Positions 22,694 to 31,811 of a stretch of 64,000 nucleotides of DNA are shown here, one piece after another. The position numbers and the translations under genes are program-made. The DNA is from Congregibacter litoralis KT71 (GTDB taxonomy: Bacteria > Pseudomonadota > Gammaproteobacteria > Pseudomonadales > Halieaceae): the NCBI RefSeq assembly GCF_000153125.2, contig NZ_CM002299.1, positions 3,823,338-3,887,337 of the forward strand, given 5' to 3'. The notes under the pieces were generated by a model. It was not told the origin of the DNA and ran no database searches. It saw only the letters and a program-made list of their open reading frames with translations. Every line of letters starts with the position of its first letter. The stretch's first letter is position 1.

Positions 22694-22722
22694 AGTGTAC
22701 GAAATCACCTGTTTTCTGTCCA
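22694..22722 (-). promoter_or_regulatory. predicted carAB promoter
   Basis: Minus strand TGGACA, 17-base spacer, TACACT, giving 5/6 and 4/6 matches to sigma70 hexamers. It would start a leader of about 175 bases holding the small peptide frame and the terminator hairpin. Confidence 0.5.
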
Positions 22723-22803
22723 TAAGGATCACCCACAAACTGAATAGTCTTTGAAGTCCGGGCGCCTGCCCATGATGCCCCCTGCGCGGGTTAAACTCAC
22801 ACC

Positions 22804-23658
22804 ATGAACTATTTCACAGAGAAACACGCCGCGATCACCGGCGCTGGCTCGGGCATTGGTCGGGCTTTGGCGCAGGCACTCAATGCCGCAGGGTGCCACC
22901 TGCATCTCTCCGACGTGGACGACGCCGGGCTTCAGGCAACGGTGGCCAGCTTCACCAACCCGAACGCCGGCACTCACTGCACCGTGGTGGATGTGGCGGA
23001 CGCAGGCGCGGTGGAACGCTGGGCCGCCGCTGTTACGGCGATCACGCCGCAGCTTCATCTGCTGGTCAACAACGCCGGCGTGGATCTGATGGCCAGCGTT
23101 GCCGAGACCAGTCTCGAGGACTTTCACTGGCTCATGAACATTAATTTCTGGGGAGTCGTGCACGGGTCCCAGGCCTTCCTTCCCGCGTTGGAGAAGGCTG
23201 AGCGAAGTCATCTCGTGAACATCTCATCCGTGTTCGGGCTCATAGCCGTGCCCAATCAATCGGCCTATAACGCGGCGAAGTTTGCCGTGCGTGGCTTCAG
23301 CGAATCGCTGCGCCAGGAGCTGGATCTCGCCGGCAGCCCTGTAAAACTCTGCTGCGTGCACCCCGGCGGTATCGACACCAATATTGCCCGGCGCGCCCGT
23401 AACGTGGATCCCAACGCCACCGCGGAGTCCCAGCAGGCCCTATTCGCCCCTCACGTGCGCACCAGCGCCACGGAAGCCGCCCAAAAAATCCTTCGCGCGG
23501 CAGAAAAGGGGCAGCGACGCCTGCTTATCGGCAGCGATGCCCGAGTCATCGACTGGATTGTGCGCCTTTTTCCCACCGCCTACGCCCGCCTTTTTCGTGA
23601 CAAGACAAACAGCGCCCTGGCAGAGGCTCATTCCACCGAGCCGCCTCACGCACCATGA
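22804..23658 (+). CDS. short-chain dehydrogenase/reductase
   Basis: This 284-residue NAD(P)-dependent oxidoreductase has the cofactor motif ITGAGSGIGRA (~12-22), LVNNAGVDLM (~84), the catalytic Ser in NISSVFG (~140) and YNAAK (Y~155, K~159). It is a complete classical SDR with a slightly long C-terminus. The substrate cannot be told; similar proteins act on lipids, acetoin or sterol-like molecules. Its stop overlaps the MFS transporter start by 4 bp, so the enzyme and exporter are translated together. Confidence 0.85.
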   Translation: MNYFTEKHAAITGAGSGIGRALAQALNAAGCHLHLSDVDDAGLQATVASFTNPNAGTHCTVVDVADAGAVERWAAAVTAITPQLHLLVNNAGVDLMASVAETSLEDFHWLMNINFWGVVHGSQAFLPALEKAERSHLVNISSVFGLIAVPNQSAYNAAKFAVRGFSESLRQELDLAGSPVKLCCVHPGGIDTNIARRARNVDPNATAESQQALFAPHVRTSATEAAQKILRAAEKGQRRLLIGSDARVIDWIVRLFPTAYARLFRDKTNSALAEAHSTEPPHAP

Positions 23659-24845
23659 GCGAAACCCTGACCCGACGGCAGTTGCTGGTACTTATTGCCG
23701 CGCTGATGGCGACGGGTATCGGCCAGTCCCTGGTGTTTGCGATTCTGGCGCCCCTGGGTCGCGAGGTCGATCTGGCCGAGGTACAGATCACGTCGATTAT
23801 CGCCCTATCCGCCCTGGTGTTTGCCGTCGCGTCACCCTACTGGGGTCGGCTCTCAGACAGGATCGGCCGCAAACCGGTGATTCTCATCGGTCTTATCGGG
23901 TACACCGTGGGCACCCTGCTATTCACCTCCGTATTCATGGCAGGGCTGACGGGGGTGCTTTCGGGGCTGACCTTGTACGGCGTGGCGCTTCTCGCGCGGT
24001 GCAGCCAGTCCATGGTGATGTCCGCCACCAGCCCTTCAACCACCGCCTACGCCGCAGACAGTACCAGCACGCGCCAGCGCACGGCTGCCATGGCCAAACT
24101 GGGTACGGCCAATAGCCTGGGGATGATTCTCGGCCCCGCGGTCAGCGGTGCCCTGGCAACCCTGGGATTGCTCGCCCCCCTGTACTTCGCCGGCGCTCTC
24201 GCCGCTGCCGCAGCCCTGTTAGTGTGGCGGGCCTTACCCGCCATTCCTACGCCGCAGCGCCTGAGCCATGACCGCCCGCGCCGGATGAAGTTTCTGGATC
24301 CACGCATACGGCGCTTTGCGCTCACAGCCATCGCGCTTTTTACGGGATTTTCGGCCATTCAGCAGACTCTCGGGTTCCAGCTACAGGATCAGCTGTCTTT
24401 AAGCGGCGTAAAAACCGCGCAGTACACCGGCGCAGCCCTGATGGTTTCGGCGGTTTTCACCTTTGTGGTTCAGGTGACGGTGATGCAACGACTCAAACTG
24501 CCACCTCACATTTTTGTCCGCACGGGACTGGGATTCATGGCCCTCGGGTCCCTGCTGATCGCAGGTTTCGCGAATTTCACGATGCTTGCAGGGGGAATGG
24601 CTCTCCTGGGGACGGGTCTCGGCCTGAGCATGCCGGCGATTACCGCAGGAGCATCCATCGCCGTGAGCTCTGAAGAACAAGGCGGTGCCGCCGGAGTTAT
24701 ATCCGCCTGCCCCGCCGTGGGTTTTGTGAGCGGCCCGGTGATAGGCGGCTTGCTCTATCCCCTGGCGCCTTTTTTTCCGGCGCTTTTCTCGGCGCTGGTG
24801 TTCAGCGCCACGGTTGCCTTTTTATACGCCACAGCCAAACGCTAG
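23655..24845 (+). CDS. MFS transporter (12 TM, drug/metabolite exporter type)
   Basis: This 396-residue inner-membrane protein has twelve hydrophobic segments and the MFS loop 2-3 signature YWGRLSDRIGRKPVI (~68-82), followed by the repeat GRLSDR-like pattern lost in the second half, as in drug:H+ antiporter-1 members. The ATG overlaps the SDR stop (ATGA). Its TAG stop interlocks with the TAG of the convergent thioesterase within CTAG. Substrate unknown. Confidence 0.85.
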   Translation: MSETLTRRQLLVLIAALMATGIGQSLVFAILAPLGREVDLAEVQITSIIALSALVFAVASPYWGRLSDRIGRKPVILIGLIGYTVGTLLFTSVFMAGLTGVLSGLTLYGVALLARCSQSMVMSATSPSTTAYAADSTSTRQRTAAMAKLGTANSLGMILGPAVSGALATLGLLAPLYFAGALAAAAALLVWRALPAIPTPQRLSHDRPRRMKFLDPRIRRFALTAIALFTGFSAIQQTLGFQLQDQLSLSGVKTAQYTGAALMVSAVFTFVVQVTVMQRLKLPPHIFVRTGLGFMALGSLLIAGFANFTMLAGGMALLGTGLGLSMPAITAGASIAVSSEEQGGAAGVISACPAVGFVSGPVIGGLLYPLAPFFPALFSALVFSATVAFLYATAKR

Positions 24846-25300
24846 CTGTCCCCGGCGGTCGCAGATACCGTGGCAATGGCGAGGAGGGCCTCCCGCAAGC
24901 GCGGGGGGATGGGTACGGGTTTACTGCTCCCGCGATCAACAAACACATGGGTAAATGTGCCGTTGGCGCAGGCCTGATCATCCCCTTCCCGAAATATCCC
25001 GATACCGTATTGCACGGAACTGTTACCCAGCCGGTCCACGCGTAAAGCACCCTCCAAAGGCTCCGGATAGGCAACGGGGCTGTAGTAATCGCAACCGGAA
25101 TTCACTACCAGGCCAACGGTTTCGCCATGGTGAATATCCAGACCGCCCTTATCGATAAGATAGCGATTGGCCACGGAATCAAAGTAGCTGTAGTAAATAA
25201 CGTTGTTCACGTGACCGTAGATATCGTTATCGGACCAACGAGTGGTGATCGCGGTGAACCAGGAATAGTCCTTCCGCGCGGGTGCCTGGGCTCGGGCCAT
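24842..25300 (-). CDS. acyl-CoA thioesterase, 4HBT/YbgC-like hotdog fold
   Basis: This 152-residue protein carries the hotdog thioesterase motif RWSDNDIYGHVNNVIYYSYF (residues ~22-41), with the catalytic Asp before the G-H-V-N-N turn. It hydrolyses acyl-CoA, releasing free acid and CoA. It is the last gene of the lipid run, 54 bp after the Fe-type alcohol dehydrogenase, and could free CoA from dead-end intermediates. Chain-length preference cannot be read from sequence. Confidence 0.85.
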   Translation of the reverse strand: MARAQAPARKDYSWFTAITTRWSDNDIYGHVNNVIYYSYFDSVANRYLIDKGGLDIHHGETVGLVVNSGCDYYSPVAYPEPLEGALRVDRLGNSSVQYGIGIFREGDDQACANGTFTHVFVDRGSSKPVPIPPRLREALLAIATVSATAGDS

Positions 25301-25354
25301 GACGCTACCTTCTGTTTGCTGACACGGTGACCTTAATGGGCCGCAGTCTCGCCG

Positions 25355-26509
25355 TCAAAACGCAGCGCGGTAGATGGCCAGGGCGTCCTCGTAGGCAACA
25401 TCCCGGGGATTATTGACTAGCAGCCGCTGCTGGAGCATGGCATCGGTGGCCAGGGTTTCCAGGCTGTCTTCACCGACGCCTGCGGCGCTCAGGGTCGCAG
25501 GCAGGCCCAGGTCAGAAATCAGGGTCTCAATGGCTCCGATCAGTGCCTCTGCCCGCGCTTCTTCACTTCCGGACACCGGGCTACCCACTACCAGTTCCGC
25601 AAGCTCCGCATAGTGGGCTGCCGCCGCAGGAAGATTAAAGCGCAGCACCGCGGGAAGCACGAGGGAGTTGCTCAGGCCATGGGGAATATGAAAATGACCA
25701 CCCAGGGGATAGGCGAGCGCATGGACCGCGGCCACCGGCGCATTGGCAAAGGCCTGCCCCGCCTGCATAGCGCCCAGGAGCATGGCCCCGCGGGCATCGC
25801 GCTGCCGACCATCGTGAACAGCCGTGCGTACATTGCGCGCGAGGAGCACCAGCGCACTGCAGGCCAGGTTGTCGGAAACGGGGTTCTTTTTGATTTTTGA
25901 GGTGTATGCCTCGATGGCATGGACCATGGCATCGACGCCGGTCATGGCCGTGATTTTAGCCGGCAATCCCAGGGTGAGGTCCGCATCGAGGACAGCAATA
26001 TCAGGCAGCAGGGTTGCGGAGCTCACGCCGGCTTTTGTGGTCTCGCCTGTGGTGATCACCGCTACCGGTGTCACCTCCGAGCCGGTACCGGCGGTGGTGG
26101 GAACCAGGATCAGGGGCAGACGCCCGCCCTTCACCTGATCTACCCCATACATATCGCCCAGCGCCTGATCGCCGCAGAGGAGCGCCGCCGCCACCTTCGC
26201 CACATCCATGGAACTGCCGCCGCCCACCGCTATGACACCATCGACCCCGGCTTCGCGGCCTGCCTCCGCCGCCGCGAGGACCACCGACTCCGGAGGATCC
26301 TCACTCACTTTGGCAAAGAGGCTGACCGTAACACCAGCCTCGCTCAGGGCATCCTGCACGGGTCCGATGAGGCCAATGGACACCAGCCCGGGATCTGTCA
26401 CCAGGAGCAGCTTCTTCACCCCCAGATCAAGACAGTGCTCTGCCAGTTTGAGCGCCTCGCCACTACCACTGACAATTCGGGCGACGGTGTTAAAGGTAAA
26501 CGGCTGCAT
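25355..26509 (-). CDS. iron-containing (group III) alcohol dehydrogenase
   Basis: This 384-residue dehydrogenase has the NAD-binding GGGSSMDVAK (~97-106), VPTTAGTGSEVTP (~138-150) and metal ligands in the DAMVHAIEAYTS and HALAYPLGGHFHIPHG regions (~197 and ~265-280), so the D-x3-H...H...H set looks complete. Family members reduce aldehydes or oxidise primary alcohols with NAD(H). It follows the quinone reductase by 7 bp and so is in the same operon. A role in alcohol or aldehyde handling in the acyl pathway is inferred. Confidence 0.87.
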   Translation of the reverse strand: MQPFTFNTVARIVSGSGEALKLAEHCLDLGVKKLLLVTDPGLVSIGLIGPVQDALSEAGVTVSLFAKVSEDPPESVVLAAAEAGREAGVDGVIAVGGGSSMDVAKVAAALLCGDQALGDMYGVDQVKGGRLPLILVPTTAGTGSEVTPVAVITTGETTKAGVSSATLLPDIAVLDADLTLGLPAKITAMTGVDAMVHAIEAYTSKIKKNPVSDNLACSALVLLARNVRTAVHDGRQRDARGAMLLGAMQAGQAFANAPVAAVHALAYPLGGHFHIPHGLSNSLVLPAVLRFNLPAAAAHYAELAELVVGSPVSGSEEARAEALIGAIETLISDLGLPATLSAAGVGEDSLETLATDAMLQQRLLVNNPRDVAYEDALAIYRAAF

Positions 26510-26516
26510 GGCGGCC

Positions 26517-27497
26517 TTACTCCATGGTCAGAATGACCTTACCGCGAGCAAGCCGCCCGGTCATTACGTCATAGGCTTGCTCGTAATCTTCCAGGGCGAA
26601 CACATCGTTAATCGCGGGCTTGAGTTTACCCTCGGCAAACAGGCCCCAGAGCTCCTTGATGTTCTGCAGGTGTACAGCGGGCTCTTCTGCGATAAAGCGG
26701 CCCCAGAATACCCCGACAATAGAACAACCTTTGAGCAGCGCAAGGTTGAGGGGGATTTCCGGAATGGGTCCGCTGGCAAAGCCAATCACCAGGTAACGAC
26801 CATTCCAGGCCATGCCGCGCAACGCGGGCTCGGCATAGTCGCCGCCCACAGGGTCGTAGACCACATCCACACCCTTACCACCGGTGAGTTCCTTCACGGC
26901 GGCTTTGAGATCCTGTTCGCTGTAGTTGATGGTCTCGTCAGCGCCTAAGTCGCGACACATGGCGAGCTTCTCTTCTGAACTGGCGGCGGCAATCACTTTG
27001 GCGCCCATGAGCTTACCCAACTCGACGGCCGTGGAACCCACCCCACCGGCGGCACCGAGCACCAGCAAAGTCTCACCCTCTTTCAGATCCGCACGCTGCT
27101 TGAGCGCGTGATAGGAAGTGAAATACGTCATGGCAACACCGGCGGCCTGCGTGAAATCCAGACCCTCGGGCATGGGCATCACCGCATTGTGATCCACGGC
27201 GATCTGATCCCTGAAGCAACCGCTACCGGTCATGGCGATGACTTTATCGCCCACCTTATAGCGCTCAACGCCCTCGCCCACGGACAGCACCACACCGGCG
27301 CACTCACCACCGGGGGAAAAGGGCATATCGGGCTGAAACTGGTATTTGCCCTGAATGATCAACACATCCGGAAAGTTCAGCCCCGCAGCCTTGACATCAA
27401 TCACGACCTGACCCGCCTCCGCAGTGGGCTCCGGGTGATCAGTGGCAAGCTGCAGTTTGTCCGCCATGCCATGTTCTGTACAAAGTAATGCGCGCAT
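26517..27497 (-). CDS. NADPH:quinone oxidoreductase-like, zinc-free MDR
   Basis: This 326-residue medium-chain reductase has the N-terminal GroES-like domain (GLNFPDVLIIQGKYQ, ~34-48), GECAGVV, and the NADPH-binding LGAAGGVGSTAVELGK (~146-161). It lacks the Cys/His zinc ligands of alcohol dehydrogenases, as expected of the QOR/enoyl reductase subgroup. In an acyl-CoA cluster such proteins often reduce enoyl or quinone substrates. It is preceded by the branched inverted repeat and has its own ATG 57 bp beyond it, so expression may be set partly by that element. Confidence 0.85.
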   Translation of the reverse strand: MRALLCTEHGMADKLQLATDHPEPTAEAGQVVIDVKAAGLNFPDVLIIQGKYQFQPDMPFSPGGECAGVVLSVGEGVERYKVGDKVIAMTGSGCFRDQIAVDHNAVMPMPEGLDFTQAAGVAMTYFTSYHALKQRADLKEGETLLVLGAAGGVGSTAVELGKLMGAKVIAAASSEEKLAMCRDLGADETINYSEQDLKAAVKELTGGKGVDVVYDPVGGDYAEPALRGMAWNGRYLVIGFASGPIPEIPLNLALLKGCSIVGVFWGRFIAEEPAVHLQNIKELWGLFAEGKLKPAINDVFALEDYEQAYDVMTGRLARGKVILTME

Positions 27498-27554
27498 TAT
27501 GCTGTCCCTATCTTATGACTAACTATGAATACCGTGTCTTCGAAACGTCTCGCG

Positions 27555-27693
27555 TGAGCGCCGCGGGTGCAGCGCACGGGAATGGTGTGAGCGGGACGCT
27601 AAAAGACGTCATCCATGACAGGCTCGGCACGCGCCATCCATGGCGCGTGACGCCCGCTCTCACCACTCCCGCACACTGCACCCCCGACGCTCA
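27555..27693 (-). repeat. 139-bp branched inverted-repeat element
   Basis: Outer arms 27555-27595 and 27653-27693 pair over 41 positions with seven non-Watson-Crick sites. Five of these are C-A or A-C read from the plus strand, which become G-U wobbles in minus-strand RNA. Between them are two inner hairpins: GTCATccATGAC (27609-27620) and the perfect CACGCGCCATccATGGCGCGTG (27628-27649). It fills most of the 247-bp gap between the thiolase stop and the quinone reductase start, on the transcribed strand. No T-run follows. It may be an RNA structure or a dispersed palindromic element. Confidence 0.75.
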
Positions 27694-27744
27694 TCCTGCA
27701 CGAGGAGCAACGGCGCCAGGTGCTAACAGATACAGTGCTGATGG

Positions 27745-28923
27745 TTACAGTACTTCGAAAAGTCCCGCCGCTCCCATACCACCGCCGACACACATGGTGA
27801 TCACCACGTACTTCACACCGCGGCGCTTGCCCTCGATAAGGGCGTGACCAATCATGCGCGAGCCGCTCATACCGTAGGGATGTCCGATGGCGATGGCACC
27901 GCCGCTGACATTGAGCTTGTCGTTGTCAATGCCCAGGGTGTCGCGGCAATGGAGCACCTGCACCGCAAAGGCCTCGTTGAGTTCCCACAGACCAATGTCG
28001 TCCACGCTAAGTCCGTGCTGCTTGAGCAGCTTGGGCACGGCGTAGATAGGGCCAATACCCATTTCGTCTGGCTCGAGTCCCGCGACGGCAATACCACGAT
28101 AAAGACCAAGAGGTTCCAGTCCCCGCTGCTCTGCAAGCTTGGCGTCCATCACCACCTGGGCAGAAGCGCCGTCTGACAGCTGGGAGGCATTACCCGCCGT
28201 TATGGTGCCGCCGTCGATGACGGTTTTCAGGCCTGCGAGCGCTTCGGGAGTTGTCGCCCGAATACCCTCGTCACGACTGACGGTGGCTTCCGCTTCAGAC
28301 TGCTCACCGGTCTCCTTGTTCCAGACAATGCGCTTGCAGGTCACGGGTGTGAGCTCTGCATCATAGCGACCCTGTTCGTAGGCTTCGGCCACGCGCTGCT
28401 GGGACTGCAAACCATACTCGTCCATCGCGTCCCGGCTGATGCCGTAGCGCTTGGCGACGACCTCAGCGGTCTGGAGCATGGGCATGTAGATATCCGGATG
28501 CATGGCCACAAGTTCTTCGTCCGCCGCGCGGTGAAGATTCATGTGCTCGTTCTGTACCAGGGAGATGGAGTCGAGACCGCCACCCACAACGACGTTCATG
28601 CCGTCATACATCACCTGCTTGGCAGCAGTGGCCACGGCCATCAAACCCGAGGAACACTGGCGATCAATGGTCATACCCGAAACGGTAACCGGCAGACCGG
28701 CTCGCAGGGCAATCTGGCGGGCGACATTCTGACCGCCGGTGCCCTGCTGCAGGGCGGCACCCATCACAACATCATCGATTTCTCCAAGTTCTACACCGGC
28801 GCGGCGCACGGCTTCGCTCACCGCCGCGGCACCCATGGTCGGCGCGGGCAGGTTATTGAATCCGCCGCGGTAAGCCTTGGCGATCGGTGTGCGTGCTGTC
28901 GATACAATGACTGCTTCTTTCAT
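27745..28923 (-). CDS. acetyl-CoA C-acetyltransferase (thiolase)
   Basis: This 392-residue thiolase cleaves 3-ketoacyl-CoA with CoA in the last step of beta-oxidation. The acyl-accepting Cys is in [10 protein letters not shown] (~88-91), the second catalytic region is [11 protein letters not shown] (~348), and the C-terminal Cys is in CVGGGMGAA (~379). GHPYG replaces the commoner GHPLG. The start [14 protein letters not shown] (ATG at 28921-28923) fits the family; a longer frame to 28962 does not. It is next in order after the hydroxyacyl-CoA dehydrogenase. Confidence 0.93.
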   Translation of the reverse strand: MKEAVIVSTARTPIAKAYRGGFNNLPAPTMGAAAVSEAVRRAGVELGEIDDVVMGAALQQGTGGQNVARQIALRAGLPVTVSGMTIDRQCSSGLMAVATAAKQVMYDGMNVVVGGGLDSISLVQNEHMNLHRAADEELVAMHPDIYMPMLQTAEVVAKRYGISRDAMDEYGLQSQQRVAEAYEQGRYDAELTPVTCKRIVWNKETGEQSEAEATVSRDEGIRATTPEALAGLKTVIDGGTITAGNASQLSDGASAQVVMDAKLAEQRGLEPLGLYRGIAVAGLEPDEMGIGPIYAVPKLLKQHGLSVDDIGLWELNEAFAVQVLHCRDTLGIDNDKLNVSGGAIAIGHPYGMSGSRMIGHALIEGKRRGVKYVVITMCVGGGMGAAGLFEVL

Positions 28924-29020
28924 TTTGGTCTCCTGGGGCGGCAAAGCCTTGCCACCCATCAATGCCTGTTGCGCTTAAAAAATGTCCGTTACTCTCCAAC
29001 AAAAGGAAGAGCGCGATAAG

Positions 29021-29941
29021 TTATTCGAGGGAAATACCCAAGCCAGCGGCCGCCTGAGTGAGCATCTTGCCCGTCTGTTCAAAGCCGCCTACCAGAGCAC
29101 GCTCACCTTCGGGCGAGGTAATTGTGTCCCAGTGCGCAGCAATCCCTTCGGGCGTCTGCTCCTCGGGCTTCAACCAGCAACCCTCGGTCTCAACAATCTT
29201 GGCAACGGCGAAAGAACCCGCCCCCGCGCAGAGAATCGTTCGGTTCGGGCTGTCTTCACTGGCCAGATAGAGCACCGCCGGCGTGACCGTCTCCGGGGTC
29301 AACAGCTCAAACATTTTCTCCGGCATGAGGCCTTCGGTCATGCGCGTTCCCGCCGTCGGCGCCAAAGCGTTAACCCGGATGTTGTACTTCGCGCCCTCCT
29401 GCACCAGGGTATTCATCATGCCGATGACGCCCAGCTTCGCAGAGCCATAATTGGTCTGACCAAAGTTACCGTAGAGGCCCGACGAGGAGGTAGTTACCAC
29501 CACGCGGCCGTACTCCTGCTCCTTCATGATTTCCCAGCAGGCCCGGGTGCAATACACCGTGCCCATGAGGTGAACATTCAACACCAGCTGAAAGTCCTCC
29601 ATGGAGCCTTTGAGGAAGCTTTTGTCGCGCAAAATACCCGCGTTATTCACGAGAATATCAACGCGGCCCCACTTCTCCATGGCTGCGGCCACCATCGCCT
29701 CTACTTCCGCGTAGTTGGCAACGTTGGCGCCGTTCGCCATAGCCTCACCACCGGCGGCTTCGATCTCGGCTACCACCGCCATGGCCGCTTCGGACGATGA
29801 CCCCGTACCATCTTTGGAGCCACCGAGGTCGTTAACGACCACCTTGGCGCCACGCTTTGCAAGCTCTATGGCGTGGCTGCGTCCCAATCCCTGACCAGCG
29901 CCGGTAACGATAGCTACCCGATCGTCATAACGAATCGTCAT
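29021..29941 (-). CDS. SDR 3-hydroxyacyl-CoA dehydrogenase, HSD17B4-like
   Basis: This 306-residue SDR resembles the dehydrogenase domain of peroxisomal multifunctional enzyme type 2. It has VTGAGQGLGRSHAIELAKRG (~13-32), VVNDLGG (~37), NNAGILRDKSF (~98), catalytic SSSGLYGNFGQTNY (~151-164) with the K four residues later, and a C-terminal extension after ~250. In that family the substrate is (3R)-hydroxyacyl-CoA, the product of a MaoC hydratase, and a MaoC gene sits 24 bp upstream. The pair therefore forms the middle of a D-type beta-oxidation route. Confidence 0.9.
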   Translation of the reverse strand: MTIRYDDRVAIVTGAGQGLGRSHAIELAKRGAKVVVNDLGGSKDGTGSSSEAAMAVVAEIEAAGGEAMANGANVANYAEVEAMVAAAMEKWGRVDILVNNAGILRDKSFLKGSMEDFQLVLNVHLMGTVYCTRACWEIMKEQEYGRVVVTTSSSGLYGNFGQTNYGSAKLGVIGMMNTLVQEGAKYNIRVNALAPTAGTRMTEGLMPEKMFELLTPETVTPAVLYLASEDSPNRTILCAGAGSFAVAKIVETEGCWLKPEEQTPEGIAAHWDTITSPEGERALVGGFEQTGKMLTQAAAGLGISLE

Positions 29942-29965
29942 TCTTCAATACTCCTTTTTCAGGTT

Positions 29966-30427
29966 TCAGCCGCAAACAATCATCGCGAGGGATTCAGCAA
30001 CAAGGGCGGGCGTTTCCACATCTTCGATCTCCACGGTTACCGAGGAGGTGAGGAGAAAACGGTTGTCATCTTTCTGCTCTACATTAATCAGTTCATTGTG
30101 AGCGCGGATGCGCTTGCCGGCGCGCACCGGGTGCAAAAACCGCACTTTGTTAAGTCCGTAGTTGATACCCATTACCACGTTCTCCGGAACCACGCCCGTA
30201 CCCTCGCTCAGCTTGGGCAGCATAGACAGGGACAAAAAGCCGTGGGCGATGGTGCCGCCGAAGGGTGTTTGCGCAGCCCTCTCTTCGTCGATGTGAATAA
30301 ACTGATGATCTTCCGTGCAGTCCGCAAACGTGTTGATGCGATCCTGATCCATGGTGACCCAGTCGCTGCTTGATTTCGTGCCTACCTGGTCCGCCAGCTG
30401 CTCTTTTGGAACGACCTTAACGCCCAT
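29966..30427 (-). CDS. MaoC-like (R)-enoyl-CoA hydratase
   Basis: This 153-residue hotdog-fold hydratase adds water to trans-2-enoyl-CoA to give the (R)-3-hydroxyacyl-CoA. The catalytic Asp/His lie in FADCTEDHQFIHIDEERA (~34-51), followed by GTIAHGFLSLSML (~60-72). One full-length MaoC domain is present. It lies 24 bp before the HSD17B4-like SDR, whose stereochemistry it should match. Confidence 0.92.
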   Translation of the reverse strand: MGVKVVPKEQLADQVGTKSSSDWVTMDQDRINTFADCTEDHQFIHIDEERAAQTPFGGTIAHGFLSLSMLPKLSEGTGVVPENVVMGINYGLNKVRFLHPVRAGKRIRAHNELINVEQKDDNRFLLTSSVTVEIEDVETPALVAESLAMIVCG

Positions 30428-30502
30428 GTGTACTCCCCTTTACGCTGTGTATTTCGTTGTCATTGGGCGACAGCTGCGGTCGCCGGTTTTGTGCCTGTCC
30501 TA

Positions 30503-31753
30503 TCAACCATCTCTGAAGGTGGCGTTAACAGGCTCCTGATCCATGTACTTTTTGAATTCGTGACGCCCTACAACCATGCGGTGCACTGCATCCGGCCCAT
30601 CGGCGAGGCGCAGGGTACGCTGTCCCATGTACATGGTCGCCAGGGGCGTGTCCTGAGACACACCCAGGCCGCCAAACATCTGAATCGCTTCGTCGATCAC
30701 CTTCAGGGTGACATTGGGCACAGCGGTCTTGATCATGGAAATCCAGACCCGCGCTTCCTTGGGATCAACGTTATCCATCATCCAGGCGGTTTTCAGCGTC
30801 AGCAGACGCGCCTGCTCGATGTCCATGCGCGCATTGGCCACGATGTCGATGTTGCCCCCGAGGCGGGCGAGAGGCTTACCAAAGGCCACGCGCGTAGTCG
30901 CGCGCTGACACATGAGTTCCAGCGCCCGCTCGGCAGCACCCAGGGCGCGCATGCAGTGGTGGATACGACCCGGCCCGAGACGGCCCTGGGAAATCTCGAA
31001 TCCACGGCCCGGTCCGAGGATGACGTTGTCCTTGGGCACGCGGACATTGTTAAACGACAGCTGCATATGCCCGTGGGGCGCATCATCCATGGAGAACACC
31101 TGCATGGGTCGAATGATCTCAACGCCGGGGGTGTTCATAGGCACCAGAATCTGGGACTGCTGTTTATGCTTGGCAGCCTCGGGATCCGTCTTCACCATAA
31201 CGATCATGATTTTGCATCGGGGGTCACCGGCACCGGAAATCCAGTGCTTCTCACCGTTGATGACCCACTCATCGCCTTCCAGCACCGCGCTGGTGGAGAT
31301 ATTGGTGGCGTCGGAGCTGGCCACCCCGGGCTCCGTCATGGCATAGGCGCTGCGAATCTCGCCATTGAGCAGGGGTTCGAGCCACTGGGCTTTCTGAGCC
31401 TCGCTGCCGTACTTGGTGAGTACCTCCATGTTGCCGGTATCTGGTGCCGCGCAGTTAAAGGATTCTGCGGCCAAATGGGACCGACCCATCTGCTCGGCCA
31501 GATAGGCATACTCCACCGTGGTTAAGCCACTGGCCTGCTCCCCTTCCGTGAGAAAGAAGTTCCACAAACCCTGCTCACGGGCTTTGGCCTTGAGGGTCTC
31601 GATGATTTCCGTCTGGCGCTCGGTAAACTCCCAGCGGTCACCGGTAGCAATTTCCGCGGCGTACTCTTTTTCTACGGGCACCACTTCATCGTCAATGAAG
31701 GCCGTGACGCGCGCCAGCAACGGTGCGACTTTTTCCGATATTCCTAGGTCCAT
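30503..31753 (-). CDS. acyl-CoA dehydrogenase, ACAD10/11-like
   Basis: This 416-residue flavoenzyme has the FAD-binding AYAMTEPGVASSDATN (~136-151), WISGAGDPRCK (~172) and the C-terminal MFGGLGVSQDTPLA (~363). Where the catalytic base stands in most relatives (EGT), it has ADGPDAVH, an Asp form I associate with the ACAD10/11 branch. It is distinct in sequence from the two dehydrogenases upstream and lies between the acyl-CoA ligase (58 bp) and MaoC (75 bp). Likely substrate: a branched or short acyl-CoA, inferred only. Confidence 0.9.
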   Translation of the reverse strand: MDLGISEKVAPLLARVTAFIDDEVVPVEKEYAAEIATGDRWEFTERQTEIIETLKAKAREQGLWNFFLTEGEQASGLTTVEYAYLAEQMGRSHLAAESFNCAAPDTGNMEVLTKYGSEAQKAQWLEPLLNGEIRSAYAMTEPGVASSDATNISTSAVLEGDEWVINGEKHWISGAGDPRCKIMIVMVKTDPEAAKHKQQSQILVPMNTPGVEIIRPMQVFSMDDAPHGHMQLSFNNVRVPKDNVILGPGRGFEISQGRLGPGRIHHCMRALGAAERALELMCQRATTRVAFGKPLARLGGNIDIVANARMDIEQARLLTLKTAWMMDNVDPKEARVWISMIKTAVPNVTLKVIDEAIQMFGGLGVSQDTPLATMYMGQRTLRLADGPDAVHRMVVGRHEFKKYMDQEPVNATFRDG

Positions 31754-31811
31754 GACCCGATCTCCTTGCGTGCATGCCCGGCTTCACCGCCGGACAATAA
31801 AAATAAAACCC

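Noticed and set aside
30470..30502. Terminator between MaoC and the third acyl-CoA dehydrogenase
   Set aside because: Only a 6-bp stem (GGCGAC/GTCGCC) without a T-run; too weak to call.
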